Origin: Kibdelosporangium sp. MJ126-NF4
Lineage (GTDB): Bacteria > Actinomycetota > Actinomycetes > Mycobacteriales > Pseudonocardiaceae
Reading direction: 5' to 3'
Assembly: GCF_000826545.1 (NCBI RefSeq)
Contig: NZ_CDME01000014.1
Coordinates: 124,001 to 188,000, forward strand
DNA: 64,000 nt
The position numbers and the translations under genes are program-made. The notes beneath the pieces were generated by a model. The model made no database searches. It saw nothing but the letters and a program-made list of their open reading frames with translations, and had not been told where the DNA came from. This document shows, piece by piece, positions 25,892 to 35,702 of this stretch (position 1 is its first letter; the number at the start of each line of letters is the position of its first letter).

Positions 25892-26195
25892 GACGTCAGT
25901 GCTCCGTCCCCGGCCGCCTGGCGGCCGATGTGGGATACACCGAGGGCGGCGCTGGCTTGATTGCCCGCACGCGAAATGCTCCCGGTACCCGCAGGATACC
26001 CCCTCAGGGGAACAGGCCGGGAATCCGAACGTCGCGTGCCGCCGTGGAGGACTACACTGAGGCCAGGTCGCGGCCCGAAGTCGCCGCGCCAACGTAACCA
26101 GGCGCGTTCCGTCGCCGAGATCCGAGGCTCTTCCTCGTCATGGTAACGACATTTGCCGCACTGTCCGCTTCCCACCTGCGCCAGTCACCACGTCC

Positions 26196-26579
26196 ATGAA
26201 CGCGACCGACGAAGACCCCACCATGCTCTCCCAGCGACTGCACCTCGCCACCGGCTTCCACGCGTCCGAACGTGACTGGGTCGTCGACCGCCTGGCCGCA
26301 CTGGGGTCGAGACTCCGCTCCTTCCGGGATGGGCAGATCGATCTGGAGATCAGCCTCAAGAACCGGGACTCGACCGATCAACAGGTCACCATGGAGTGCT
26401 GGATCAGCCGGACGCCCCGCCTGCATCTAGTGGCCACCTCCTCGTCGCGGGACCTGTCCACGGCGCTCAACGAGGTCCGCGTCGACATGATCCGTCAGGT
26501 CGACGACGCCAAGACCCGCACCGAGCCACGCAACAACCGCGCCCTCCGCCACCCCGGGACACTGCCCGAACTCCAATGA
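26196..26579 (+). CDS. HPF/RaiA-like ribosome-associated protein (single domain)
   Basis: 127 residues. QRLHLATGFHASERDWVVDR, LAALGSRLRSFRDGQIDLEI and TMECWISRTPRLHLVATSSS give the beta-alpha-beta-beta-beta-alpha fold of sigma-54 modulation/HPF proteins, followed by a final helix DLSTALNEVRVDMIRQVDDA. The long-type C-terminal dimerisation domain is absent. It probably binds the 30S decoding site in stress or stationary phase. The similarity is moderate. Confidence 0.65.
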   Translation: MNATDEDPTMLSQRLHLATGFHASERDWVVDRLAALGSRLRSFRDGQIDLEISLKNRDSTDQQVTMECWISRTPRLHLVATSSSRDLSTALNEVRVDMIRQVDDAKTRTEPRNNRALRHPGTLPELQ

Positions 26580-26674
26580 TCCCCATCAGACCCCGCTCGG
26601 GTGCGGAGTAAACATTCGTGCCAGTCTGGCGGAGTGGTCGAGTGGCTTGAACCAAGGACCACCGACAAACGCTC

Positions 26675-26804
26675 GCTGGTCAAAGCGCAACGCACCCAGC
26701 GCTGGAAGGTAACGAGCTCGCACCGTGGGGGGTTTGGGGGCTCGGCCCCCCAAAAACAATGGAGGGCGACCCGGCGAGGTTGCAAAGCAACCGAGCAGGT
26801 CGCC
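26675..26804. repeat. Stable-RNA-linked hairpin repeat, copy 1
   Basis: Ordered blocks are shared with 26900-27024 and 39083-39211: AACGCACCCAGCGCTGG, then GAGCTCGCACCGTGGGG, hairpin GGGGGCTCGGCCCCC (7-bp arms round a single base), then CGACCCGGCGAGGTTGC-AAA-GCAACCGAGCAGGTCG, a second stem-loop. No coding content. Confidence 0.75.
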
Positions 26805-26899
26805 CAGAGCCCGTGGACCTAACGTGTCAGCATAAGAACCAGGTCCTGCTTGCCGAAGGGCTTGAAGTGACAATCAAGCCAGTCAGAACCAAGTCGCGC

Positions 26900-27024
26900 T
26901 AGTCAAAGCGAACGCACCCAGCGCTGGTTCAGAAGGAGCACGCACCGTGGGGTCTGGGGGCTCGGCCCCCAGAAGATACGCGGAGCGACCCGGCGAGGTT
27001 GCAAAGCAACCGAGCAGGGTCACC
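26900..27024. repeat. Stable-RNA-linked hairpin repeat, copy 2
   Basis: Same two stem-loops as copy 1 in the same orientation. It ends 6 bp before the 3' end of the tmRNA gene, so it lies directly downstream of ssrA and could act as its terminator or 3' processing site. Confidence 0.75.
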
Positions 27025-27029
27025 CCGAG

Positions 27030-27407
27030 TGGAGGTGCCGGGAATCGAACCCGGGTCCTCTGTCGCCTCATCAAGGCTTCTCCGTGCGCAGTCCACTGTG
27101 CCTCTGCTTGGCCCCACCCGTCTCGTGGACTAGCCAGGTGTGACGGGCCCAGTACGCTGTTTGCTTCCCAACCACGCTCCGCGACCGAACGTGGCGGTGA
27201 GCCCTCTAGATGATGCCGGCAACCGGGCCGAAGGCACTCCCGGACCGACAAGGAACTACGCCTGCTACTTAGGCAGCAAGAGCGTAGTTCGCCTGACTGG
27301 TTTCAGTCTTGGCGCTTGTTTTTTTGCGGCGACGCTTGAGGTGGTCTCTCGCCTGCACCTGCACGCTTCCCTTGGTTCAACGTCCAGAGTCGAAACCGTT
27401 CACCCCC
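27030..27407 (-). ncRNA. ssrA: tmRNA (ssrA)
   Basis: 378 nt. The 5' end GGGGGTGAACGGTTTCGACT and 3' end GGTTCGATTCCCGGCACCTCC give a 7-bp acceptor stem (GGGGGTG/CACCTCC with a G-U third pair, as in alanine tRNA) and a T arm. The tag frame reads AKTETSQANYALAA followed by TAA if the resume codon is GCC; the ALAA ending is the usual proteolysis signal. CCA is not encoded. Its protein partner smpB lies 4.3 kb away. Confidence 0.95.
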
Positions 27408-27541
27408 TGGTTGTGGTGTTGTACCCGTCTAGCATAACGCGCGACGCCGTCTGGTTCATTCCGGTTACCGGGTTGAGGGTGGGGCTGGCCCTACCTCGGG
27501 GATGCTGGCCTACTCCATCGCCTCGGTGACCTGGGCTTGAG

Positions 27542-28840
27542 ATGCTTGTGCTCATGAGGACTCAGGTGGAGCAGGTTGATGGTCGCCAGCATCAGCCGGG
27601 TGCGGTGGGCGCGAATGTCTACCTGTTCACCAGTTTCATCACGACTGTCTCGTGGTTTCCGCTGGTGGTGGCGTTGCTGGGGGTTGGATTCGGCACGCTG
27701 GTTGTGTGGGTGGGGTTTCCGCTTCTCATCCTGACCATGATGCTGATCAGGGGTTTTGCCCGGTTTGAGCGGCGGTTCGTGTACGCCACGCTGGGTTACT
27801 ACGTGCCGGATCCGTATCGGCCGGTGCCGTCCGGGTTGGTCGGTGTGTTCAAGGGCCGGTTCACGGATCCGGCTACGTGGCGTGACCTGCTGTATCTGCT
27901 TGTCCTGCTGCCGGTGTCGCTCATCTCGTTCACGTGGGTGGTGGTGTTCTGGTCGGTCGGCCTGGGGCTGGCGACCTTGCCTGTCTGGTACCGGTGGGTT
28001 GACGGCGGGTTCATGGTCTTCGGGTCGACGAACGGCCCTGCCTACGTCGTCGAGCGGTTCGACCAGACGCTCATTCCCGCGCTGGTCGGCGTGCTGTTGC
28101 TGTGTCTGGCGCTGGTGACGACGAAGTGGTTCGGCCAGGTGCGTGGCAAGCTGGCGCGGGCGCTGCTGGGGCCGAGCAGGGCGATGTTGCTGGCGGCGGA
28201 GGCCGCTCATCTGCAGGCGAGCCGGGCTCGGGGGGTGGATGCCGCCGAGGCGGAGCGGCGCCGGATCGAACGTGATCTTCATGACGGCGCGCAGCAGCGA
28301 CTTGTCGCGGTCGCGATGGGGCTTGGCCGGGCGAAGAACAAGATGGAACGGGATCCCGACGCGGCGAAGGCGCTGATCGACGAGGCGCACGCGGACGCCA
28401 AGCTGGCGGTCGCGGAGTTGCGGGATCTCGCACGCGGGATCTATCCGGCGGTGTTGGGTGACCGTGGGCTGGACGCGGCGTTGTCGTCGCTCGCCGCGAA
28501 GTCGCCCGTGCCGGTGGATGTGCGGGTGGAGGACGGCCTGTCGTCGGACAACCGCCCGCCTGCGGCCGTGGAGAGCACCGCGTATTTCACGGTCGCCGAG
28601 GCGTTGACGAACGTGGCGAAGTACTCGGACGCGTCGCAGGTGTCTGTCCGGGTGTTCCGGGAGGACAGCAAGGTCGTAGTCGAGATCACGGACAACGGTG
28701 TCGGCGGCGCGCAGACGCGCCGCGGGGGTGGCCTGGCCGGTCTGGCCGACCGGGCTGCCACCATTGACGGCGTGCTGACCGTGGTGAGCCCCGTTGGCGG
28801 GCCGACTGTGATTCGTGCGGACCTGCCGTGCGAGTGGTGA
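27542..28840 (+). CDS. Sensor histidine kinase (HisKA_3/NarL-type pair)
   Basis: 432 residues. Membrane helices at ~30-75 and 110-195 form a sensor of DUF1707/DUF4153-like unknown type (SWFPLVVALLGVGFGTLVVW; LLYLLVLLPVSLISFTWVVV). Dimerisation/phosphoacceptor motif RIERDLHDGAQQRL has H247, and the ATPase domain has TVAEALTNVAKYSDASQVSV, DNGVGG and GLAGLADRAATIDG. It phosphorylates the NarL-type regulator encoded next, with which it overlaps by 13 bp. Confidence 0.92.
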   Translation: MLVLMRTQVEQVDGRQHQPGAVGANVYLFTSFITTVSWFPLVVALLGVGFGTLVVWVGFPLLILTMMLIRGFARFERRFVYATLGYYVPDPYRPVPSGLVGVFKGRFTDPATWRDLLYLLVLLPVSLISFTWVVVFWSVGLGLATLPVWYRWVDGGFMVFGSTNGPAYVVERFDQTLIPALVGVLLLCLALVTTKWFGQVRGKLARALLGPSRAMLLAAEAAHLQASRARGVDAAEAERRRIERDLHDGAQQRLVAVAMGLGRAKNKMERDPDAAKALIDEAHADAKLAVAELRDLARGIYPAVLGDRGLDAALSSLAAKSPVPVDVRVEDGLSSDNRPPAAVESTAYFTVAEALTNVAKYSDASQVSVRVFREDSKVVVEITDNGVGGAQTRRGGGLAGLADRAATIDGVLTVVSPVGGPTVIRADLPCEW

Positions 28841-29472
28841 TCGCGGAGGATTCCGTTCTGCTGCGTGCCGGGATCGAACGGCTGCTCGCGGACGAGGGCA
28901 TCGAGACCGTCGCTTCCCTCGAGGACGGCGAGCGGCTGCTCGACGTGCTTGACGAGCACCGGCCTGACCTGGCCATTGTGGACGTCCGGATGCCGCCGAC
29001 GTTCACCGACGAGGGGCTTCGGGCCGCGTTGCGTGCCCGGGAACGCACGCCTGATCTGCCGGTGCTGGTGCTCTCGCAGTACGTCGAGGAGCGCTACGCG
29101 GTCGAGTTGATCTCGGCCGGCGCGGGCGGCGTCGGATATCTGCTGAAGGAGCGGGTGGCCGACGTCGCCGAGTTCGTTGACGCGGTCCACCGGGTCGCGC
29201 GCGGCGGGACGTGCATCGATCAGGAGGTGATCTCGCAGCTCATGGCCCGTGGCAGACGCAACCCCATCGATGCGCTGACACCTCGCGAACGCGAGGTCCT
29301 CGGCCTGATGGCGCAGGGATTGTCCAATGCCGCCATCGCGAAGTCGCTGACCGTCTCGGACGGCGCGGTGGAGAAGCACGTCGGCAACATCTTCGCCAAG
29401 CTCGGCCTTGAGCCGAGCCAGGAGGAGCACCGCAGGGTGCGTGCCGTGCTGGCGTATCTCGAACGTAGGTAG
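28828..29472 (+). CDS. LuxR/NarL-type response regulator
   Basis: 214 residues from GTG 28828, inside the kinase 3' end. The receiver has acidic pocket E7-D8, phospho-acceptor D52 in AIVDVRMP, the S/T of VLVLSQYVEERYA and the lysine of YLLKERV. The C-terminal LuxR HTH is LTPREREVLGLMAQGLSNAA, IAKSLTVSDGAVEKHVGNIF, AKLGL. It acts with the upstream kinase. No target gene can be inferred beyond the following acyltransferase gene. Confidence 0.95.
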   Translation: MRVVIAEDSVLLRAGIERLLADEGIETVASLEDGERLLDVLDEHRPDLAIVDVRMPPTFTDEGLRAALRARERTPDLPVLVLSQYVEERYAVELISAGAGGVGYLLKERVADVAEFVDAVHRVARGGTCIDQEVISQLMARGRRNPIDALTPREREVLGLMAQGLSNAAIAKSLTVSDGAVEKHVGNIFAKLGLEPSQEEHRRVRAVLAYLERR

Positions 29473-29586
29473 GTGGCTCCCCTGTCAGGGTGGGGTAAAC
29501 CCCCGCACCTGGTTGGGAGCAGACACCAGTGATCTTCCGCCTCATATTCGCGAAGCTTTTGTCAGCCAAGCGAAACGGGGGACACG

Positions 29587-30861
29587 GTGTCCAAGCGAGA
29601 TCCTTTTCTTGATGTGGTCAGGGTTTTGGCCATTGTGCTTGTCGTCTTCCAGCACTGGCTGGTGCCGGTGCTCGACTGGAACGGCACGGAGCTGACCACG
29701 GGGAACGCTTACGCCACACCGGGTTGGTGGACGCTGACCTGGCTCGGCCAGGTCATGCCGCTGGTGTTCTTCGCCGGTGGCGCGGCGAACCTGTTGTCGC
29801 TGCGGGCGCACCGCGGCCGGGGTGGTTCGGACCGGGACTGGCTCTCGAGCCGGGTGCACCGCCTGGCAATCCCGATGCTCCCGTTGATCGGGTTGTGGCT
29901 GGTGCTGCCGCACCTGTTGACCATGCTCGACGTGCCACAGCAGCCGTTGGACGTGGGCAGCGCGGTGGTCGGTCAGCTGCTGTGGTTCATGGCCGTGTAT
30001 CTCGCCGCGATCCTGGTGACGCCGTGGATGATCAAGGCGCAGGAGCGCTACGGCATGCGGGTGTTCGCGGTCCTGGCCGGTGCCGCTGTGCTGGTCGACG
30101 TGCTGCGCTTCAGCGATGTGCCGATGGTCGGGTTCCTGAACGCCGGTTTCGTGTGGCTCGCGGTGCACCAGCTTGGTTTCCACTACGCCAACAACCCGCC
30201 GTCGATGCGGTCGGCCGCTGTGATGGCGGCGACGGGCTTCGGCCTGACCGCGATGATGGTCGCTTTCGGGCCGTATCCGCTGAGCATGGTCGGCATGCCG
30301 GGCGCTCCGGTGTCGAACGCGGGCCCGCCGACCGCGTGCCTGATCACGCTGGGCATCGGGCAGGTCGGTCTGGTGCTGCTGGCCAGGCCGCTGATCCGCT
30401 CGCTGGTGGCCCGTCCCGCCGCGGCGAGGGTGTTGACCTGGGTCGGCGCCCGGTCGATGAGCCTGTACCTGTGGCACATGTCCGCCATGGTCGCGGTGGC
30501 CGGGGTGTGGACGATCGGCCTCGGCTACAGCACGCCCGAGCCGGGCAGTGTGCTCTGGTTCGCTGTCCTGCCGCTGTGGATCGGTTCTGCCGCCGCGGTG
30601 TTGTACGGCCTGCTGCGGGTGTTCGGCCGGTTCGAGGCGCAGGCACCAGGTCCGCTCGCGCTCCAGCCGCCCACGGTGCAGGTCATGCTCGGCACGCTGG
30701 GGATCGCGGTCGGCACGTTGGGGATCGCGGCGACCGGGTTCGCGCCCGGCGACGGCCTGGTGTCCGGCGGCGCGGCCGTGTGGAGCGCGATCGTCCTGAG
30801 TGGACTGCTCGCCGTCCGCTACCGCCTACCGTCGGTCAGCGTCGTCCGCAACGCCCAGTAG
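29587..30861 (+). CDS. Acyltransferase 3 family membrane protein
   Basis: 424 residues from GTG 29587. The start is FLDVVRVLAIVLVVFQHWLV, with the Arg and His typical of the family in helix 1. Nine to ten further membrane helices follow, including TLTWLGQVMPLVFFAGGAAN and a loop SSRVHRLAIPMLPLIGLWLV. The family moves acyl groups onto sugars, peptidoglycan or lipids at the membrane. Its position after a two-component pair suggests envelope-stress control. It overlaps the amidohydrolase gene by 36 bp tail to tail. Confidence 0.85.
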   Translation: MSKRDPFLDVVRVLAIVLVVFQHWLVPVLDWNGTELTTGNAYATPGWWTLTWLGQVMPLVFFAGGAANLLSLRAHRGRGGSDRDWLSSRVHRLAIPMLPLIGLWLVLPHLLTMLDVPQQPLDVGSAVVGQLLWFMAVYLAAILVTPWMIKAQERYGMRVFAVLAGAAVLVDVLRFSDVPMVGFLNAGFVWLAVHQLGFHYANNPPSMRSAAVMAATGFGLTAMMVAFGPYPLSMVGMPGAPVSNAGPPTACLITLGIGQVGLVLLARPLIRSLVARPAAARVLTWVGARSMSLYLWHMSAMVAVAGVWTIGLGYSTPEPGSVLWFAVLPLWIGSAAAVLYGLLRVFGRFEAQAPGPLALQPPTVQVMLGTLGIAVGTLGIAATGFAPGDGLVSGGAAVWSAIVLSGLLAVRYRLPSVSVVRNAQ

Positions 30862-31719
30862 CTTCGCCGGGGTGTCGTGCAGCACGGCACGGAGGAACTC
30901 GGGGCCGAGCCGCTCGTCCTGCGCCCACCGCTCGATCACTTCGAGCTGGTGGGCGTACTCGTAGGGGATGTTCGGGTAGTCGGTGCCGAGGACGACCCGG
31001 TCGGGGTGGCGGGCCAGCAGGGCGGGGAATCGGTCCGGGATCGGCGCCCCGAAGTCCACGCCGACCATGGTGGTGTCGGCGTACACGTTCGGATACCGCC
31101 TGATCAGGTCGAACGCCACGTCGAAGTCCGGCATCCCGGCGTGCGCGAGGACCAGCGTCAGTGCCGGGTGCCTGCGCAGGACGTGCTCGAAGACGTCCAG
31201 GCCGGTGAACGCGCCGCGGAGCGGGCCGTGTCCACAGTGCACGACGACGGGCACCCCCGCGTCGGCGATCAGGCCCCACGCACCGTCCAGTTCGGACGTC
31301 CGGGGGTCGTAGCCGCCGATCTGGACGTGCGCTTTCACGCACCTGGCGCCCGCGTCCAGCGCTTTGGCCAGGTACGTGGTGACGTCCGGCTCGGGGAAGA
31401 ACGTCGCGGTCGGCACGGCGTCAGGGGTCCTGGCGACGAAGTCGCGGATCCACTCGTTCAGCCATTCCGCCATTCCGGGTTTGTGCGGGTAGGCCAGTGG
31501 CGCGAACCGGGTGACACCGAACGACCGCAGCAACCGGACTCGTTCGTCCTCGTCGAACCGGTAGTGGACCGGCCAGTCGACGCCGTAGTGCTCGCGTGCG
31601 TTGTCGAAGTACGCCCACACCTTGCGCAGGACAGCGTCCGGCATGAAGTGGACGTGGATGTCGACGATGCCGGGCAGCCCGAGGCCGGTCACCCACGACC
31701 GGACCTCGGAGTCCCTCAC
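30826..31719 (-). CDS. Amidohydrolase-2 family metal-dependent hydrolase
   Basis: 297 residues. The first metal motif is DIHVHFMP. Others are [40 protein letters not shown] and the terminal aspartate in [14 protein letters not shown]. This is a TIM-barrel hydrolase or decarboxylase of the ACMSD/gamma-resorcylate class; the substrate is unknown. The start GTG overlaps the smpB stop as GTGA, so translation is coupled to smpB. Confidence 0.87.
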   Translation of the reverse strand: MRDSEVRSWVTGLGLPGIVDIHVHFMPDAVLRKVWAYFDNAREHYGVDWPVHYRFDEDERVRLLRSFGVTRFAPLAYPHKPGMAEWLNEWIRDFVARTPDAVPTATFFPEPDVTTYLAKALDAGARCVKAHVQIGGYDPRTSELDGAWGLIADAGVPVVVHCGHGPLRGAFTGLDVFEHVLRRHPALTLVLAHAGMPDFDVAFDLIRRYPNVYADTTMVGVDFGAPIPDRFPALLARHPDRVVLGTDYPNIPYEYAHQLEVIERWAQDERLGPEFLRAVLHDTPAKLLGVADDADRR

Positions 31720-32198
31720 CAGCCGCCGCCTCGCTTGCGGGCCCGGCCGACGGCTTTGACCATTTCACGCTCGGCGGTCCGCTTGGCCAGCGTCTGCCGC
31801 TTGTCGTAGGCGCGCTTGCCCCTGGCCAGCGCCAGCTCGACCTTGACCTTGCCGTCCTTGAAGTACATCGACAACGGCACCAGGCTCAGGCCGCTCTCCT
31901 TGGTCTTGCCGATCAGCTTGAGGATCTCGCCCTTGTGCAGCAGCAGCTTGCGCCGTCGCCGGGGCTCGTGGTTGGTCCACGTGCCCATCGCGTACTCGGC
32001 GATGTGCAGCCCCCGCAGCCACACTTCGCCGTCGTCGACCGTGGCGAACGCGTCGACCAGTGAGGCGCGGCCGATCCGCAGGCTCTTGACCTCGGTACCG
32101 ACCAACACGATCCCGCACTCGTAGGTATCCAGGATCTCGTAGTCGTGCCGCGCCTTCCGGTTCGACGCGATCACCTTCTGACCACGTTCTTTCGCCAT
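31716..32198 (-). CDS. smpB: SsrA-binding protein SmpB
   Basis: 160 residues, the normal length. Diagnostic text: [60 protein letters not shown] and the C-terminal helix [20 protein letters not shown] that enters the decoding site. It binds the tRNA-like part of tmRNA and brings it to stalled ribosomes. Conserved order prfB-ftsE-ftsX-smpB; 31 bp from ftsX. Confidence 0.97.
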   Translation of the reverse strand: MAKERGQKVIASNRKARHDYEILDTYECGIVLVGTEVKSLRIGRASLVDAFATVDDGEVWLRGLHIAEYAMGTWTNHEPRRRRKLLLHKGEILKLIGKTKESGLSLVPLSMYFKDGKVKVELALARGKRAYDKRQTLAKRTAEREMVKAVGRARKRGGGW

Positions 32199-32229
32199 GA
32201 GTATGAACTCTACGACACCGCGCGAACGG

Positions 32230-33135
32230 TTAAGTTCGCACGTAGAGGCGCAGGGTGACGTAGCCGGTGATCGCCGAGATCAGAATCGCCACGGCGACCA
32301 GGATCGGCGCGACCGGCCAGAAGATGTCCAGCAGCTGGATCTTCGGGATGATGTTCGCCGCGATCGGCTCGGCGAGCACGTTGTCGACGAAGATCGCCTT
32401 GACGCCGATCAGGCCACCGATCGCGAGGACCGCACCGACAAGGCCGGCGACCACCGCCTCAAGCAGGAATGGCAGCTGGGTGTACCACCTGGTGGCACCC
32501 ACCAGCCGCATGATGCCGACTTCCGTCCGCCTGGTGAACGCCGAGACCTGGATCGTGTTGGAGATCAACAGCAGCGCCGCGATCGCCTGGATGGCCGCGA
32601 TCACCCATGTCGCGTTGCGGACGCCGTTGAGCACGCCGAAGAACCGTTCGAGGAAGACGCCCTGGTCCTCCACGCGGTCGATCCCGGGTTTGTTGGTGTA
32701 CGTCTGCACGATCACGTCGGCCCGGGACGGGTCCTTCAGTTTCAGGTGGAAGATCGCGGGCAGCGATTCCTTCCTGGTCAGCTCCAGCAGCTCGGGCTGG
32801 CCGGAGAAGACCCGCCTGAACCGCTCGAACGCCTCGTCCTGGCTCTCGAACTTGGGCAGCTCGACGTTCGGGTCCTGCTCGAGGGTGGACTTGATCCCCG
32901 CACACGGCTGCTGCGTGCAGCCCTTGTCGGTGCCACTGATGTCCTTGTTGAGGTACACGTTCACTTCGACCTCGTCGCCGAAGTTGTCGCGCATGTGGTC
33001 GATCATCCGGACCACCAGCAGACCGCCCCCCAGCAGCCCCAACGAGATGGCCGTGGTCAGGATCATCGCGACGGTCATCGTGACGTTGCGCCGCAGTCCG
33101 TTCAGGACCTCGGACAACACGAAACTGAAACGCAT
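32230..33135 (-). CDS. ftsX: Cell-division ABC transporter permease FtsX
   Basis: 301 residues. One N-terminal membrane helix ([20 protein letters not shown]) is followed by a ~130-residue extracytoplasmic domain, then three C-terminal helices ([60 protein letters not shown]). The motif [14 protein letters not shown] is the coupling region. With FtsE it transmits ATP-driven change to a peptidoglycan hydrolase at the septum. The loop has a cysteine pair ([11 protein letters not shown]) as in mycobacterial FtsX. Confidence 0.96.
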   Translation of the reverse strand: MRFSFVLSEVLNGLRRNVTMTVAMILTTAISLGLLGGGLLVVRMIDHMRDNFGDEVEVNVYLNKDISGTDKGCTQQPCAGIKSTLEQDPNVELPKFESQDEAFERFRRVFSGQPELLELTRKESLPAIFHLKLKDPSRADVIVQTYTNKPGIDRVEDQGVFLERFFGVLNGVRNATWVIAAIQAIAALLLISNTIQVSAFTRRTEVGIMRLVGATRWYTQLPFLLEAVVAGLVGAVLAIGGLIGVKAIFVDNVLAEPIAANIIPKIQLLDIFWPVAPILVAVAILISAITGYVTLRLYVRT

Positions 33136-33176
33136 CGGTGCGGGTTTCCTCGCAGGTCGGGGGAATGTGGTTCGGC

Positions 33177-33866
33177 TTAGCGGCCTACGCCGTAGACGCC
33201 TCGGGCGTCGTCGCGGATGACCCTGCCGAACGCGAGCTCGACGACCCTGCGGCGCATCGAGTCCACGATGGAATGGTCGTGGGTGGCCATCAGCACGGTG
33301 GTGCCGGTGCGGTTGATCCGCTCCAGCAACAGCATGATGTCCTGGCTGGTGTCGGGGTCCAGGTTTCCGGTCGGCTCGTCGGCCAGCAGCATCAACGGCC
33401 GGTTGACGAACGCGCGCGCGATCGCCACGCGCTGCTGCTCACCACCGGACAGCTCGTTGGGCATGCGGTTGGCCTTGCCGTCGAGACCGACCAGCTCGAG
33501 CACCTCGGGCACGACCTTCTTGATGGTGTGCGAGGGCTTGCCGATCACCTCGAGGGCGAACGCGACGTTGTCGTGCACCGTCTTGTTGACCAGCAGCCGG
33601 AAGTCCTGGAACACGCAGCCGATGGACTGCCGCAGCCGGGGGATCCGGCGGCGGGACATCCGCGTGATGTCGAAGTTGTTGACGTACAGCTTGCCCTTCG
33701 ACGGCACTTCTTCGCGGAGCAACAAGCGCAGAAAGGTGGACTTCCCCGAGCCGGACGGACCGATCAGGAAGACGAACTCCCCCTTGTCCATGTCCACCGA
33801 GACGTCGTCCAGCGCGGGGCGCGTCGACGTCTTGTAGTTCTTGGAAACATGTTCAAGCCGGATCAC
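33177..33866 (-). CDS. ftsE: Cell-division ATPase FtsE
   Basis: 229 residues from GTG 33866. Walker A is GPSGSGKST, signature [17 protein letters not shown], Walker [14 protein letters not shown] and the H-loop ATHDHS. The FtsE-specific [20 protein letters not shown] is present. It powers FtsX. It lies 41 bp upstream of ftsX. Confidence 0.97.
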   Translation of the reverse strand: MIRLEHVSKNYKTSTRPALDDVSVDMDKGEFVFLIGPSGSGKSTFLRLLLREEVPSKGKLYVNNFDITRMSRRRIPRLRQSIGCVFQDFRLLVNKTVHDNVAFALEVIGKPSHTIKKVVPEVLELVGLDGKANRMPNELSGGEQQRVAIARAFVNRPLMLLADEPTGNLDPDTSQDIMLLLERINRTGTTVLMATHDHSIVDSMRRRVVELAFGRVIRDDARGVYGVGR

Positions 33867-33925
33867 GGTCGCGGAGTCTACCCACGACCGTTATCCGCCT
33901 GTTGCCTTGGGCGGGTCCAACACGC

Positions 33926-35023
33926 TCAGTTAGTGCGCCGCCACCGAATTCCGGCCTCGAGAAACCCGTCGATGTCGCCGTCGAGGACAGCGGAGGGATT
34001 CCCCACTTCGTACTCCGTACGCAGGTCCTTGACCATCTGGTACGGGTGCAGCACGTACGAGCGCATCTGGTTTCCCCAGCTAGAGCCGCCATCGCCCTTG
34101 AGCTCGTCCATCTTGGCCTGCTCCTCCTGGCGCTGCCGCTCGAGCAGCTTGGCCTGCAGGACGGTCATCGCGGACGCCTTGTTCTGCAGCTGCGACCGCT
34201 CGTTCTGACAGGAGACGACGATGCCGGTCGGTATGTGTGTGATGCGTACGGCCGAGTCGGTCGTGTTCACGCCCTGGCCGCCGGGGCCGGACGAGCGGTA
34301 GACGTCGATGCGCAGTTCCTTCTCGTCGATGTCGACGTGGTCGGACTGCGCGACGACCGGCACGACCTCGACACCGGCGAAGGAGGTCTGCCTGCGGCCC
34401 TGGTTGTCGAACGGCGAGATGCGCACCAGCCGGTGGGTGCCCTGCTCGACCGAAAGCGTGCCGTAGGCATAGGGCGCGGTGACCTTGAAGGTCGCGGACT
34501 TGATGCCCGCTTCCTCGGCGTAGGAGGTGTCGAAGACCTCGGTCTGGTAGCCGTGCCGCTCGGCCCAGCGCATGTACATGCGCAGCAGCATCTCGGCGAA
34601 GTCCGCGGCGTCGACGCCACCCGCCTCGGAACGGACGGTGATCAGGGCGTCACGCTCGTCGTACTCGCCGGACAGGAGGGTGCGGACCTCGAGCGTGGCG
34701 ATGTCGGCGCGCAGCTTCTCGCGCTCGACGTCCGCCTCGGCGAGGCTGCCCGCGTCGCCCTCGTCCTCGGCCAGCTCGTAGAGCACCGGCAGGTCGTCGA
34801 TGCGTTGGCGCAGCTCAGACACCCGACGGAGCTCTCCCTGCTTGTGGGAGAGCTGGCTGGTCACCTGCTGCCCCTTCTCTGGGTCGTCCCAGAGATCGGG
34901 GCGCGCGGCCTGCTGCTCCAGCTCGGTCACCTGAGCGCGCAGCGCATCGAGATCCGTCACCGCCTCGATGCTTTTCAACGTGGCGGAGAGATCGTTCAGG
35001 TCTGCTGCGACGTCCGGGTTCAC
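33926..35023 (-). CDS. prfB: Peptide chain release factor 2 (RF2)
   Basis: 365 residues from GTG 35023; a longer frame starts at ATG 35074. The stop-codon recognition tripeptide region appears as [14 protein letters not shown] with SPF, and the catalytic GGQ is at 248-250 in [16 protein letters not shown]. It releases at UGA and UAA. The programmed +1 frameshift of enteric prfB is not needed here: the frame is continuous, as in other actinobacteria. It heads the prfB-ftsE-ftsX-smpB block. Confidence 0.96.
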   Translation of the reverse strand: MNPDVAADLNDLSATLKSIEAVTDLDALRAQVTELEQQAARPDLWDDPEKGQQVTSQLSHKQGELRRVSELRQRIDDLPVLYELAEDEGDAGSLAEADVEREKLRADIATLEVRTLLSGEYDERDALITVRSEAGGVDAADFAEMLLRMYMRWAERHGYQTEVFDTSYAEEAGIKSATFKVTAPYAYGTLSVEQGTHRLVRISPFDNQGRRQTSFAGVEVVPVVAQSDHVDIDEKELRIDVYRSSGPGGQGVNTTDSAVRITHIPTGIVVSCQNERSQLQNKASAMTVLQAKLLERQRQEEQAKMDELKGDGGSSWGNQMRSYVLHPYQMVKDLRTEYEVGNPSAVLDGDIDGFLEAGIRWRRTN

Positions 35024-35098
35024 GGCCAAGAAGGTTACGTCAGACCGCGTGCCGGTGCGTTGCCGGTCGGCCATTTGCCGCCGACCGGCTCTCGTTGT

Positions 35099-35599
35099 TC
35101 AGTCTTTCGGGACCGCGTCGAGCAGTTTCAGCGCCGCCCTGGCACGGGCCACCGCGAACTCGCCGATCGCCTTCGCGTAGGTGTCGTCAGTGTTCTTGAC
35201 CGAGTTGCGGGCCTCCTCCAGCTCGGCGTTGTACGCCTGCCGGGCGGAGTCGACCAGCGCGGTGCGCTGCTTCGCGGTCAGGTTGCTGGCGTGCACGAGG
35301 CGCAGGATCAGCGGGCTGCGCAGGTGGTCTGGACCGGGCTCCGAGGCAAGCCAGGTCTTGAAGGCCTTCTTGCCCGCAGCCGTGATCAGGTACTGCTGGC
35401 TGGAGCGGGGGCCCTGCTTGCCAAGGCGGACAAGGCCGGCATCGGCCAGTGCGGGAAGCTCGCGGTAGACCTGGCTGCGCGTGACGCTGAAGAACGCGCC
35501 AAAGCGCTCACGGGCCACCGCGACCAGCTGGCCACCCGTCTTCGGGCCGTCATGGAGCAAGCCGAGCAGAGCCGCGGCTGTTGCGTTCAATTCAGACAC
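35099..35599 (-). CDS. PadR family transcriptional regulator
   Basis: 166 residues from GTG 35599. The N-terminal winged helix is ATAAALLGLLHDGPKTGGQL, VTRSQVYRELPALADAGLVR, then GPRSSQQYLITAAGKKAFKT. The C-terminal dimerisation helix pair is of the AphA/PadR type (LVDSARQAYNAELEEARNSV). It probably represses a nearby or distant stress gene. No operator was identified. Confidence 0.88.
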   Translation of the reverse strand: MSELNATAAALLGLLHDGPKTGGQLVAVARERFGAFFSVTRSQVYRELPALADAGLVRLGKQGPRSSQQYLITAAGKKAFKTWLASEPGPDHLRSPLILRLVHASNLTAKQRTALVDSARQAYNAELEEARNSVKNTDDTYAKAIGEFAVARARAALKLLDAVPKD

Positions 35600-35702
35600 G
35601 TAACCACCGTGCCATGAATTTCGCTCGCTGTCCACAATGGGCAGGGCATCTGTCCACAATGGCTTTACCGTCACCCGGATGTCGCAAGTACACCCGATTG
35701 GC

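Noticed and set aside
25985..26020. ATACCCCCTCAGGGGAA as a CsoR-type copper operator
   Set aside because: Partial symmetry only and no CsoR, copper ATPase or chaperone gene nearby.
26630..26670. tRNA-like text GGCGGAGTGGTCGAGTGGCT
   Set aside because: Resembles the 5' part of a class II tRNA, but no anticodon arm or acceptor partner follows.
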